64,000 bases of DNA from Hysterangium stoloniferum (taxonomy: Eukaryota; Basidiomycota; Agaricomycetes; Hysterangiales; Hysterangiaceae), in NCBI GenBank assembly GCA_015178975.1, contig WHVD01000216.1, forward strand, positions 52,298 through 116,297, written 5' to 3'. The notes beneath the pieces are model-generated. The model was not told the DNA's origin and did not search any database. It saw only the letters and a list, made by a program, of their open reading frames with translations. A program made the position numbers and the translations under genes. Positions 11,700 to 23,612 of this stretch are shown piece by piece (within the stretch, counting starts at the first letter, position 1; each line of letters opens with the position of its first letter).

Positions 11700-12875
11700 T
11701 TACAGCTGGCGGCGCTTTTTGGCTGTCCGCGTATAATGTGCGAGAACCCATTCCCGGTCAGCTTCCGTCTGCTCAATGGTTCCTTGACGAATCTCATACG
11801 CTATTGATAGTAACAACCAATTAGCGTTATTATGTATGATAACCTTCTAATGGCACTCACGTTTCATCTCAAACCTTGGACCGACTTCTGCTAATTGTAC
11901 GTCCTTATGTGAGTTTTTCACGAACACATGATGGCTAGATAGAGTTATCTATAAGGTCAATCCGAACCAAACAGAGCAAAAGCACTCAAGAACGGACCGG
12001 AAAGATATAAAGTCATTTTGATTCGCAAAGGTCATAACTCTCTTCGCATCTTCTTTCGGCACAGGGAATAGGTACCGCAGGGCATCCATGACCCTCTTTC
12101 CCAGCCGCGAGCTGAATCCTTCAAATATCAAATGCGGATACTGTTCTGAAACCGTCGATTCACTGTACGTCGCAACATCGTGACGTAGCGTAACGTTATT
12201 TAATGTAAAGTAGAGGGTTGGGCCATGAGGAAAGTGTGAAACAATTAATGCATCGGGGACACCGCGGTGTTCATGTAAAATAATAAGATCGGTGACATCG
12301 TTGGCTCGACATGCTTCTGCCAGCTCTTTTACGACGTATGTACCTCGGTTTATACGATGTGAGTTTGGGAAAACGAGACGCATTTCCTATGGTGCACAAA
12401 CAAAGTTCACACTCAGAAAAAAGTAACAAAAAAACTTAAACAGCCATGTACACACCTTGGCAAACTGTAAAAGCTTCGAACTGGGATCTCTTGACGTCGT
12501 TATAACAAGTTTTGGATCCATGATCCCCGCTCTCGAGTACTCATTATCGATATGAGTGGTAGGCTCTAGCAGGAGAAAAACAAAGCGTCAAAATACCACC
12601 CACCCTCTTAAAGAGATACTGACCATTCTGAGCCTCATCAAACGCTAAATCCTTCCCAAGATCCTTCGCTTCTTTCCTCAGCTCTGTCGGAAGCTCCTTC
12701 CCCGTCGCAAGTGCGTCCTTCAACTTCTGCTTGCGCTCATACGTCTGTCGTTCTTGTGCTTCAACAGATTTTGCATAGATGTACTGGCGACGCTCCCGTA
12801 TTTGACGACGAATCTATGGGTGGCTAACAGGTCTAGATGAGCTTGAAAGGAATAAGAGAGGGCTTGACTTACCAT
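11700..12875 (-). CDS. IMP4: U3 snoRNP protein Imp4, Brix domain, 288 aa
   Basis: Component of the U3 small nucleolar ribonucleoprotein, needed for early 18S pre-rRNA cleavage in the nucleolus. Exons 12875-12873, 12813-12624, 12565-12456, 12386-11998, 11934-11861 and 11800-11700 sum to 289 codons. The N-terminus [16 protein letters not shown] is a basic coiled segment typical of Imp4. The Brix domain follows: [52 protein letters not shown] and [11 protein letters not shown]. The tail [19 protein letters not shown] and KKRRQL is characteristic of the family. The first exon consists of only the ATG codon; the intron after it has a strong GTAAGT donor. Confidence 0.95.
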
Positions 12876-13575
12876 GGTGGATACTGGAGTTGGGGAGAGT
12901 TACCTTTTTGGGATAATGTGTCGGAGTTTCAAAAGGTCAACACTGCTGTTTTTACACGATTTTATTTGCTAGCTATCTCTCCGTATCCTCGTTTCACTGC
13001 CTTTCCATTCTTATTAGCTTTGATAGATATCCGGGAACCTGTGAATTTTGACGGACTACGGGCAACTGACATCTGTATCCCCACTGAACAAGATTATACG
13101 GGGTGCATCCACCTGTCAGATTGGCCGTGGGTGTTAGAGCCGTGATCCCTACCACCTACCCAAGGAAGTCAAGATAACGGTCAGGGGAGCCTAACCGACG
13201 TTGGTTCCCTATTTTTTTTCCTCCCCTTCCTTCCATGCGGTCTGCCGCATTACCGATAGCTCCAAATGTAGAGTTAAATAAGTACCGGAAGTAGCTACAT
13301 AAGCCTTACAGGCCTAAAGCTACTGTAAATTGGAACAAGAAAGATATACAATTAAGTAAATCATAGCAGCGATGAGCTTATCAGAAAATGACCAGACACT
13401 AGAAAGCATATCATGAGGGGAGCTTGAAGTTCTCCATCCCTCTGTTGCCCGCCAGCTCAGGCTGGGCTGAGCTAAAGGCTATTCATTGTGTTTCATTCGT
13501 TATACTGCAGCAAGACTTATAAGAATAACCCTAGAGAAATCAACCGTATGCACTCGCCGAGTGTCCGGCATCTAC
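12876..13575. other. Intergenic region upstream of IMP4 and downstream of BVMO1
   Basis: No gene recognised. The part from about 13350 shares short stretches (attaagtaaatca..agcagcgat) with 17725-17750 beyond BVMO2, so the left edge of the BVMO tandem duplication lies here. Confidence 0.5.
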
Positions 13576-15601
13576 TCATATCTTCATCCAGTTCAATACT
13601 GCTCTGTACATTGAGAGCCAACGAGAATATGAGCCTACTTTGTTAGCACACACACCCATGAGAACGGGAAAAAGTAGGAGGGTCAGAGCTCGATAGAAAC
13701 TACGCATGAAAACCCTGCGTGGACGGAGCGGTGTAATCTGAAAGGTGAAGCTTGTCAACTTTAACGACCAGTAACTATTTAAATTCGAAATTCAACTTTA
13801 TAAGACCAGTCGCTCCAGGTAGGGAAGTTCGAACGCCACCAAAGATACGTTTGCGCCCAGGGATATAGAGTCGCATTCCATCCGTTGTCACTCACATACC
13901 ACTTGATTCGAATGATATATTGAAAAATATGGTTGAATATGAGAGACCACGTACACTGTTGCATTTTGTCCAAATTTTGTCTTGTGATGCCGCTTGAATA
14001 TCTTTCGTATATGTTTTCTCTGCGTCATCTTTTACCTCAACTTCAGATGCCTCCCCTCGGAGAATGGGCTTGATGACCTCCAATGCGAAGTTCACATTAT
14101 TTTCTATTGTAAAAATGACGGATGTATGACCGGTGGATCCATTGGGACCGTAGAGCATGAAAAAATTAGGAACTAGAGCGAATAAGCGATTGTCCGTAGA
14201 ATATGTAAAAGAATATTTACACCCGTGAACAGCAGTACCGTTATACCCACTGGGGCCGCCTACAGCCTTCCAGTGTTCGGAAAGGAGTTCACCGTTTCGT
14301 CCATATACGCGGAGGGTACTAAGGTCATTCAGTGGGTGGAAGCCAGTTGCAAAGATGACTACGTCTGCAGGGTAAGTTTTAGTAGCGGTCCGCACGCCAC
14401 CCGGAATGAATTCAACAATCGGGTCCTTCGTCAAATCGACGTTTGGAGATCCCAGTGACTTAAGATAGTTCCCATCTATGTCCAAGACCCTACGCTGAAA
14501 GACGATTATTTAACCATTGTCGTTGTGTTATTCTTCTCCTCATACCTTGCACGCAATGTCCCAGTCAGGTATTAATAAATTGTGAAACTTCTCTGGGCCA
14601 GTTTCATATATAAATTTCATACACTCCGCCTCGGCTGCCTTCCTGGCCTTTGCGCCAGATTCGGTAAGATGGAAGAGTTTCCATCCTTGCTCAAACACAA
14701 TAAACATGCATGCGCGTGTCAACAGGGTGAAACCCGGAATATAGCGGAAAGCCCATCGGAAGACAAGAGGGATCTGAGGGTTGGTCGCTGGAAACAGCCA
14801 ATGGGGCGTGTGGATGAATTGCGTGAATATTTTTGCTTTGGGGACAATATGGGGGACAACTTGTGTTCCGGAACCTGAGCATGGTGTGAGGTGAATTGTG
14901 GAAGGGGGGGAAGGTGATAAAACTGACATCCGTTCCCGATCAGTGCAACGTCTTTCCCTTCTAAGGAGACATCTGCTCTCCACCTAGCAGTGTGAAACAT
15001 CGGTCCACCAAAGACTTCCACACCAGGGATCTTTGGATATTTAGGAGTCACTAGTACACCAACGGCAGAAAACAATACGCGGCATTCATGTTTAAACAGT
15101 TTCCCGCTGACGACATCTTTGAGGTGAACAGTCCAGATCTGGCGCTCACTATCCCAGGAAGCTGATTCACATTCTGTCTGGAGTGTCATCCGACGTCGAA
15201 GGTCGTACTTGTCAGCGATGTTGTTAATGTAATCAAATACGTCTGACTGATCGGGGAACATCGTTGACCAGTCAGGGTTGCTTTCAAAAGAGAAAGAATA
15301 AAACCTCGCAGCGACGTCACTTCGAATACCCCTTTTAAGCAGGATGAGTTAAGACGAGGACGCTCCGCACTTACCAGGCTGCCCCTGATATACGGCTTTG
15401 TCAAAGTAAATCTGTGAGATTGCGAGACCTACCTGGGTAACGATTTGCATGCCATGTACCCGCAACGTGGGTATTCCTGTCGTAGAAATGTATATCGGTG
15501 AAGTGTAGCTTGCGCTTCAACTGAACTCCAAGACATATGCCTGAGAACCCCAATCCAATGCACAATATCTCGTTGAATTGGACAGTGCCTCCGGATCCCA
15601 T
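13576..15601 (-). CDS. Baeyer-Villiger-type flavin monooxygenase 1, 552 aa
   Basis: FAD- and NADPH-dependent monooxygenase, predicted to insert oxygen next to a ketone; substrate unknown. Eight exons: 15601-15433, 15384-15375, 15319-14928, 14874-14546, 14494-14221, 14172-13955, 13901-13797 and 13737-13576, closing at 553 codons. Motifs in order: FAD-binding GLGFSGICLG, GTWHANRYPG, the type I BVMO fingerprint FGGPMFHTARW (FxGxxxHxxxW, but followed by R rather than P or D), the NADPH motif IGNGCSGTQ, FATGFHP, and the C-terminal HGFPNFFMLYGPNG. The C-terminus has a hydrophobic stretch (ALTLLLFPVLMGVCA) that may anchor it to a membrane. A 10-nt microexon encodes the residues after RYPG. Tandem copy of BVMO2. 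The start at 15601 aligns with that of BVMO2; an upstream in-frame ATG exists at 15616. Confidence 0.9.
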
Positions 15602-15657
15602 GGTAGTAGAAGGCAATGAGTGAGATGGGATCGGTGCTTAATGCCGCCGACGCCCAA

Positions 15658-15665
15658 TCTTTATA
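15658..15665 (-). promoter_or_regulatory. TATA box of BVMO1
   Basis: Minus strand reads TATAAAGA, about 57 bases before the BVMO1 ATG. BVMO2 has an equivalent at a similar distance, and the surrounding promoter is shared by both copies up to about 15765 (motif gctgataagcagc). Confidence 0.5.
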
Positions 15666-15961
15666 TTAGTTTTCTTGTCTGTAAATATAGCGCCCCGGAT
15701 TGGAAAGCATAAACCTCATCGGTGGCCGGTCCGGTGCAATGCTGATAAGCAGCCATACTCGCACAGGAAGGGCTCTGGGGCGGTACATCAAACTCTGCAG
15801 TTCGTAGATTCTCGTGGGAAGGGCTCCACAGTATCTGTTTGGTATGTTTTGAACACCGAGAGTGCGCTGAGTTTATTGTCTGGCACTAGGCTTTTTTTTA
15901 GCCACATTTCCATTTTTCATTCTTTCCACTATTCTAAATCGGCATCATCTACTTATCCACA

Positions 15962-16824
15962 ATGGGAAATGAGAACCGCTTTCAAAAACTAGGGGAGGAG
16001 AACTATAGCACATGGTGTGTTTATATGAAAGCACTTCTCACTTGCAAGGATGTGTAGGATATCGTTAACGGTTTGGAAACTCGACCGCCTGACTCACCCT
16101 CTTCAAAATTGGTTCGCGCATTCATCAAAAAACCACAACTCGCGCAATCAGAACTCACTCTTGGTATTGAATCAGAGCAAATCCCTCACCTCCATGAAAA
16201 CGATCCTGCCATCTCTTGGGAAAATCTGCGCCAAGTACACATCGCCGTGGATTCGCATCTCGTCTTGCTGTTCGCCACCACTTCCTGACCATGAAAAAGG
16301 ACGACTCACAGAGCATACAGCTATGGATCGCCGCTGTGAAACATGCCTCACAACGCCTCAGCCATGCAACCAGCCCTCCATCAATTAATATAGATACCAC
16401 CCTCCGTCGTTGGCTCAAAACCCGCGAAGGAGAAGAGAAGATCCTGGTGCTTACCAACGGCCTCGATGAATCTTATGACAAGTTCGTCGTCAGCTTGGAT
16501 TCCATCCCACCTGAACAACTCACCCTCGAATACGTCATTAATCGCCTACTCAACGAAGAATCCCGCCAGCTTGGCCCTTGTACAATATCTATTACTGGTA
16601 ATGACGTTGAAACTCAAGATCTCTCAGCTACCCGAGGCCGCGCAGTTAAGCGTCCCCCCAATGTTCAATGCTTTAATTGTGGCGGACGAGGTCATTATGG
16701 AACCGACTTCCCCAGGGCTTACACCAATGCGAACGTTGCTGATTCCTGCAATATCGTTGGAGCCAACAACACCACAGATTACGGGACGAATACATATCAC
16801 ACAACTACTGACTTCGCATTCTAA
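15962..16824 (+). pseudogene. Dead Ty1/copia-type gag fragment
   Basis: Conceptual gag protein of a copia-like retrotransposon. The N-terminus MGNENRFQKLGEENYSTW and MKALL matches the usual gag start. An in-frame TAG interrupts after about 30 codons, and another stop follows near 16288 with a shift to the frame used from 16216. The second half has the UBN2-type pattern HASQRL..ILVLTNGLDESYDKFVVSLDSI..EYVINRLLNEE and a zinc knuckle CFNCGGRGHYGTDF, in which the final cysteine of CX2CX4HX4C is phenylalanine. No protease, integrase, RT or LTR was seen next to it. It lies between the tandem BVMO copies. Confidence 0.8.
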
Positions 16825-18059
16825 GGAGTGTCATTAACGCGTTTTCGATTAAAGGAGTGTGTTGAAGTTATGGCTGTTCCGGTATAATCTCAACACGATG
16901 ACATTTGTGGGTCCTAGAATACTTCACATCAAACTACATAATAATTCTGTATAGTAGCTTAGTAATGTTAACGCTTTTTGTTCGCGTCCACGGTGTACCG
17001 ACGTATACCCCCCCCCCCTTATCCTCAACACGAACTCCCTCGAGGAGCCGTCCTGATCAATTTACGTATGTGTAAGGGTATACTCCAGTTTGTACCAGAG
17101 ATACAATGGGCTTGGCATTCTAAGAAGAACCTTCGACGAGTGTTTTAAACTGCTATTACACCGATCCCTGAAAATAAGGAGGCTTTTTGACCGATATACC
17201 ATGTGATAGTATCACGAAGAGTTCCCACAGTTTAGGTGATCTAATTTTGGTTCGCCCGCCAGTGAATCACCTGTGAATCCTGCGACTTTGTAAGCAATGC
17301 TTTATTATTTTCCTACTACTGTTGATAATTGGTGTATATTAATTATTCGAACGCAGGTCAATTGTGCCTCCCTCAACTTTCTCTCCTCATTCCTGCCTTA
17401 CAGGCCCTCCATCTTTGCCGACAAAGACAATCTCAATCCCGGTTATCATAATGGTTTCACATTACTGGGACTTCACCAAGCATCTAATAATGATTGTGAA
17501 TTGTCCAAGTGCATTGCCGGGGTATATCTAAGCAGAAAAGCGGTACACATTACCTGTACTTCAATTGGAAAGTTGGAGAATTTTAAGAACATATAAAAAA
17601 TATTTTTACATATATATTCAAGGATTTACCATCTTGTGGAACTTTCATATTCTCGATGAATTTCAAAGGAAATCCCGAGATCGATGGTTTCCGGTTCAGA
17701 GTTGTGAAGTGACACAAAACTATTATTAAGTAAATCACAGCAGCGATAATCTTATGGTCAAAAAAAGACTGATATGGTGGAGAAGAGCCTATGATCCATT
17801 CCTGTTTCCGGGCAACCCAGGTCAACCTAAGACTATTTATTCGTCCATGTATACGGCACTGGGACCTATTACCCGTAATTATGTCTTGTGTTGTATTGTT
17901 AAAAGTGCCTCATGAATATGAGGTCTCTAGGTGTTAGTGATCTCGAAACGATTCAATGAGCCAACGTATACATGGTTGTTTCAAAGCAAGGCGGGGATTC
18001 ACACACAAATAACCCCAAAGAATCCAACCGTTTGCACTCATCGCTTGTCCAATATCTAC
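16825..18059. other. Spacer between gag remnant and BVMO2
   Basis: No gene recognised. A short poly-C run is at 17011-17019. The stretch 16853-17010 (gtgttgaagtt, ctttttgttcg, gtaccg.cgtataccc) recurs in shortened form at 22826-22885, so spacer DNA was copied along with the BVMO genes. From about 17725 the sequence resembles the 3' flank of BVMO1. Confidence 0.5.
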
Positions 18060-20090
18060 TCAATTCTTCCTCCAGCTCAATATTTCTCTGTAGATTGAGA
18101 ACCACCGGAGAAATGCGCCCCCTTTGTTAACACTCACGCCCACGAAAACGGGGAAAAGTAGGAGAGCCAGAGCTCGATAGAGTCTACGCATGAAAACCCT
18201 GCGTGGACGGAGCGGTGTAAACTGAAAGGTGAAGATTGTCAATTTTAACGACCGGTAACTATTTAAATTCGAAATTCAACCTTATAAGACCAGTCGCTCC
18301 AGGTAGGGAAGTTCGAACGCCACCAAAGATACGTCTGCGCCCAGGGATATAGAGTCGCATTCCATCCATTATCACTCACATACCACTTGATTCGAATGAT
18401 ATATTGAAAAAATATGGTGGAATATGAGAAACCACGTACACTGTTGCATTTTGTCCAGATTTTGTCTTGTGATGCCGCTTGAAGATCTTTCGTATATGTT
18501 TTCTCTGCATCATCTTTTACTTCAACTTCAGATGCCTCCCCTCGGAGAATGGGCTTGATGACCTCCAATGCGAAGTTCACATTATTTTCGATTGTAAAAA
18601 TGACGGATGTATGACCGGTGGATCCATTGGGGCCGTAGAGCATGAAAAAATTAGGAACTAGAGCGAATAAGTGGTTGTCCAGGGAATACATAAATATATA
18701 TTTACATCCGTGAACAGCAGTACCGTTATACCCACTAGGGCCGCCTACAGCCTTCCAATGGTCAGTGAGCAGCTCACCGTTTCGCCCATATACACGGAGG
18801 GTAGTAAGGTCGTTCATTGGGTGGAAGCCGGTTGCAAAGATGACTACGTCCGCGTGGTAATTTTTAGTAGCGGTCCGCACGCCACCCGGAACGAATTCAA
18901 CAATCGAGTCCTTCGTCAAATTGACATTTGGAGATCCGAGCGACTTGAGATACTTCCCGTCGACGTCCCAGATCCTGCGCTGCAACACGATTATTTAACC
19001 ATTGTCGTTGTGCTATTATTCTCCTCATACCTTGCACGCAATGTCCCAATCAGGTGTCAACAAATCGTGAAACTTTTCTGGGCCAGTTTCATGTATAAAC
19101 TTCATACACTCCGCCTCGGCTGCCTTCCTGGCCTTCGCGCCAGATTCGGTAAGATGGAAGAGTTTCCATCCTTGCTCAAACAAACTAAACATATATGCGC
19201 GTGTCAACACTGTGAAACCCGGAATATAGCGGAAAGCCCGTCGGATGACAAGAGGGATCTGGGGGTTGGTTGCCGGAATCAGCCAATGGGGCGTGTGGAT
19301 GAATTGCGTGAATGTTTTTGCTTTGGGGACAATGTGGGGGACGACTTGTGTCCCGGAACCTGAGTATGGTGTGAGATTAAGTTCTGAAAGGGGGGGAAGG
19401 TGATAATACTGACATCCGTTCCCGATTAATACGACGTCTTTTCCTTCTAAGGAGAGATCTCCTCTCCACCTGGCCGTGTGAAACATCGGTCCGCCAAAGA
19501 CCTCCACACCGGGGATCTTTGGATACTTAGGAATCACTAGTGCACCAACGGCAGAGAACAATACGCGGCATTCATGTTTAAACAGTTTCCCGCTGACGAC
19601 ATCTTTGAGATGAACAGTCCAGATCTGGCGCTCACTATCCCAACAAGCTGATTCACATTCTGTCTGGAGTGTCATACGACGTCGAAGGTCATACTTGTCA
19701 ACGACGTTATTAATGTAATCAAATATGTCTGACTGATCAGGAAATAGGGTTGACCAGTCAGGGTTGGTCTCAAAAGAGAAAGAATAAAACATCGCAGTGA
19801 TGTCGCTTCACATGCCCCTTTTAAGCAGGATGAGTTAAACCGAGGACGCTTCGCACTTACCAGGCTGCACCTGATACACTTCTTGGTCAAAGTAAATGTG
19901 TTGTAAAATCACGAGACCTACCTGGGTAACGATTTGCATGCCATGTACCCGCAACGTGGGTATTCCTGTCGTAGAAATGGATATCGGTGAAGTGTAACTT
20001 GCGCTTCAACTGAGCCCCAAGGCAAATGCCTGAGAACCCCAATCCAATGCACAATATTTCGTTAAATTGGACAATGCCTTCCGATGCCAT
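18060..20090 (-). CDS. Baeyer-Villiger-type flavin monooxygenase 2, 552 aa
   Basis: Close tandem paralogue of BVMO1 with the same motifs: GLGFSGICLG, GTWHANRYPG, FGGPMFHTARW, IGNGCSGTQ, FATGFHP and FMLYGPNG. Exons 20090-19922, 19870-19861, 19805-19414, 19359-19031, 18979-18706, 18657-18440, 18385-18281 and 18221-18060 have exactly the lengths of the BVMO1 exons and stay open, so the copy is probably functional. The acceptor of the last intron is CTTTCAG in both copies; an alternative AG 21 bases earlier in BVMO1 is mutated here (AAAG to AAAA), which supports the downstream choice. The microexon 19861-19870 is conserved. Most differences from BVMO1 are single substitutions, so the duplication looks recent compared with the split from BVMO3. 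Confidence 0.9.
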
Positions 20091-20152
20091 GGTAGCTGGA
20101 GGGTGGGTAATGAGTTAGATGGGAAGAGTTCTTAATGTCGCCGCCGCCCGGC

Positions 20153-20159
20153 CCTTATA
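20153..20159 (-). promoter_or_regulatory. TATA box of BVMO2
   Basis: Minus strand reads TATAAGG about 65 bases before the BVMO2 start, at the equivalent place to the BVMO1 TATA box. Confidence 0.45.
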
Positions 20160-20485
20160 TCAATTTCTTGTGGGTAATACATGGCCCCGGATTGCATGTC
20201 AGCAGCCTGTCATATCCGGCCCGGTGAAATGCTGATAAGCAGCTACACGAGTTGTGCTGGAAGCGCAAGGTTGTGGCGAAACGGAAATGTCGAATTGCGG
20301 GTGGGGGACCGAAAAAGACTTGAGCTCAAATTAGGCTGTCAGGTAATATTTGGGCAATAATGTTTACTTTCATTAGGCTGTCAGCTACCGCTTGAACAAT
20401 ACTATTCCTCTTTTTGTCTCCGGAAGCATTCAATGTAGTTTATGGCCAGATCAAGGCTATTGACCCCCCGAGCAAAGCCCGATGC

Positions 20486-20999
20486 ACGTGACCACAATTT
20501 TTTTTTTTTTTTTGATATATTTGTATCCCGCTTCAAGCAACAATGGCTAACTGCGGCTAGGGGGTGAAAAGGCCCCCAGAGAAACTATGCTACGTGAGCT
20601 ACGTGCGTGGAAGGGATTTTAGTAAGCAAAGGGGGGCATGTAGAATATATACATGAGGCCTTGAGGCCTTGGGCCGAAGCCCCAAGAAAAGCCCGAGATC
20701 ATGCTAGCAGGCGTCGACAAGGGCTGCAGGCACACCGAAGTCTTGCATTGCTAGTGCATAGGTGAATGCTGGAGTCGGGGGTGGGTAGGAAGGGTAGACC
20801 GCTGCCAGGCAGCAGTCATGGTTGGTAGGTGCCAGTGACGTTCCGCAGACGACACTGGTGCGCGGCTGAAGGCTGCCGACTTTGACAGAGCAGTGAATTC
20901 AGAGGCCCCCAAACCTGTTCACTGTCATCCGCCTCTCTGCCCTTCCACCACGAGCATGGGTCCCAACCCCAGAGGCAGGTGGTGAGACGTGACCACAAT
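20486..20999 (-). mobile_element. Poly(A) retroposon insertion with 13-bp target-site duplication
   Basis: The 13-mer acgtgaccacaat occurs at 20486-20498 and again at 20987-20999. Between them lie 488 bp that begin on the plus strand with a run of about 15 T, meaning a poly(A) tail for a minus-strand element. Direct repeats of this length plus a poly(A) end are the hallmark of target-primed reverse transcription. The minus-strand body opens with a frame ending LRNVTGTYQP followed by about 330 bp of apparent 3' UTR. I cannot name the family: it may be a 5'-truncated LINE, a SINE, or a retrocopied transcript. Confidence 0.82.
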
Positions 21000-23612
21000 A
21001 CATAAGGTGAGAGTGGATGTCCAATTTCCCCATTCCGCCACCCCTTTGTGGGAGCGAACAAAAGATATGCCAAGGAAACTCTGTAATCTGTGATTGTTAC
21101 CACTCGGTTTGTCTGCCGTCAGATCTGGACATTTGCCGGACGTGGGAGTGTTCTAGCCATCTTCCTGCATCAAAGCTCGATACTACACCCTTTCACAGCC
21201 TAGCCAAATGCCATCATGCAGACGTTGCTGGCATCAGCCTGTAAGTGATGCATCGCATGAGTTGTCTGGACCGTTCGCGTAAGACAGCTAGAGTCGAGGC
21301 AAGTTCATAAACATGCAGTGGTATGTCAGTATACCATTCAACGATACCATTCAGCCCGACTTGTCACCAAATCTAGTGAACGAACATATTCTAGGCTAGT
21401 ATACTTATCTTCTCGGCCTCCGGGTAGTTAATGAACCGGATCTGTATGGCGTTCTAAGTGATGTGATATGGAGCTATCTCACTCTACTCTACAGCATGAC
21501 TACCTCCCAAAATGTGTATTATAATGTTCGTGCCCTCATCCGTCTTAGTCAAATGCCGCTGACATGATCTAGCCCTGTACACCGCTGCCAGGTCTTTAAC
21601 ATGGGAAGCACTACGGACCATTGGGCCAATGTACTATGTTGCCACCATAGTTTCGGAGATTTTCGGCATGTCAAATGCTTCTTCTAAGATAGGTGATCTC
21701 TTTCAGAACTCTAATAATTCGTTTATACTACGCCAGACCTGATGCCGCGACCAGTTTATCAACAACAACGCTTCATCCATACGTTAGAAACATGCAACGG
21801 ACGCTTGTCTTAATATATAACACACTTCCTTCCCAAGCATACAAAAGCTCACCGCTTCAAAACCTCGCATGTCCACTGCGTATGTCGAAAACACCATCAA
21901 TTGCCCGACACATTGGCAAGAACAGGATCAAACAAGTTGACTCATAATACGACACATACACGTTCGGTATGACTCAACGGTGTGGATGTTGGAAGCGTGT
22001 CATCGAAGTTCGCGGGGGGTCGAAGATAAGTATACGAATTCCTCTGAGATGGCGTTGGAGGATAAAATATGATGTATACGATGGTTGTACCGGTTGGGAA
22101 AGTGGATGATACGGCGGCCATGGCGTACGAAGCTCGGGCCTTACGTTGCGCATTCCCTGCACTATGCGTACATCTGGCAGAGATGCAGAGCGACCTGAGA
22201 CATGACAAAGAACTTACAGCCACGCATTGCTTTTTTGCCGAATGAAAAGTATCATTGGGGTACCTCATCTCTGGTATGGTACTGACCCGGAGCTCTTGTC
22301 TTCTAATCTCTGTAAGGTATAATGTACTTCACAAATTTGTTCCTCTGTTTTGTTCGATTTCTTTACAAATTCTTCAACATCAGTTCCAACCTCCAGCCCT
22401 CGTTTCAGTCAGTTGATTTGGGATCGCGCTTTGGTTTATAGACCGCTGTAGTTTTGGTCAGCGTCACCAACTTGTATGACATTGTACCACACCTAAACAG
22501 AAAACGCCTCCTGCTTCTATATTGAATAAATCTCTTTTTTTCCGACTTAACCCCGTATTTTCATAGGTATTCAGGTCACAATGCTGACAAGCCGAGCACA
22601 TCCAAGTGAATATGATTAAGTTTTTTTATGTGTGTGTTAGCAACAATATAGCTCTGAGCTGAGCTCTCCTATGCACTCTGCCCCAATTGTTAAGTGGTAA
22701 GAAAGACAATTTTTATATTTCATGTCATTTTCTAAATCATTGTTTGGCTTAGTCGCTATTGATGAAAATTATGTGAGTGCCAAACTTGCATGGATTACCC
22801 AGTGCAGAATAAGGATTGGAGTTTGTGTTGAAGTTTTGGCCGTTCGCTTTTTGTTCGTGTACCGGCGTATACCCTTCCTGCCTGCGTCAACAGTTTGTTG
22901 AGAATATATATGTAACAACAAAGGTGAGTAATATCCTGTGCATATGCCATCAGGGCTCGAAGGATATATGCGAGTGGTAACAATCGACCTATAACTCCAT
23001 CAAACGCTTGTTAAACCTCCAATCATGGTGTGTAATTGCTTTCAATCGCCAGTGAGCTTCGGAACAGTTCCAATACGCGAGTTGATGATCATTATCATCG
23101 GTGTGATATCGGATGATGCGCGTGAGCGTCGATATGGGAAGTGGAGTAATGATAAGGCGAAAAGTTTAGATTGGGAGGAGCTGATGCAGAGCAGGGGTAC
23201 ACAGCCCTGGACCTGAGGCTCAAATCGGAATATCCTCTAATATTTGTGTGGAAAATATCAAGTTTCCCTAAGAATCTTCAAAGTTTTGAAAGCACAGAAA
23301 ATTGATATATACTACAGAATCCTTGGCACCCCCAAATTTATATATGTATAGTTCCGTTTGAAGAATGTTCGGATATATATAATCCACGGAGAATTCTTTA
23401 GAATGCATAAAATTTTCCGCACATTTTCAAAAATTTCAATGGCCGGGCAGTCTGGAGTATAGTTCCTCTATGTATTACCATTTTAAGATACTATTACTCT
23501 TTTTTCTCCTCAGAAGCACTGCCCCGGCCACCTGAAAGGAAAAAAATCGGAGTGGATTTTCCCGCTCCGCTTGATATATTATGTAATATTCTATTGATCT
23601 CAAAGTGCACCC
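21000..23612. other. 2.6-kb spacer upstream of BVMO3
   Basis: No supported gene. It holds the recurrent spacer motif at 22826-22885 (see 16853-17010) and an inverted-repeat element at 23213-23450. The remaining short open frames (for example 21693-21947 and 21942-22268) match nothing I know. A candidate TATA (gatatatta) lies at 23572-23580, about 35 bases before the BVMO3 ATG. Confidence 0.45.
23213..23450. repeat. Dispersed inverted-repeat (MITE-like) element, copy 1
   Basis: Starts ctgaggctcaaat..atcctctaa. The part 23265-23320 (agaatcttcaaagttttg..) recurs inverted at 23395-23450 (gagaattcttta..aaaattttccgc). One arm is also found at 32778-32900, so it is a dispersed family. No coding capacity. 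Confidence 0.55.
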
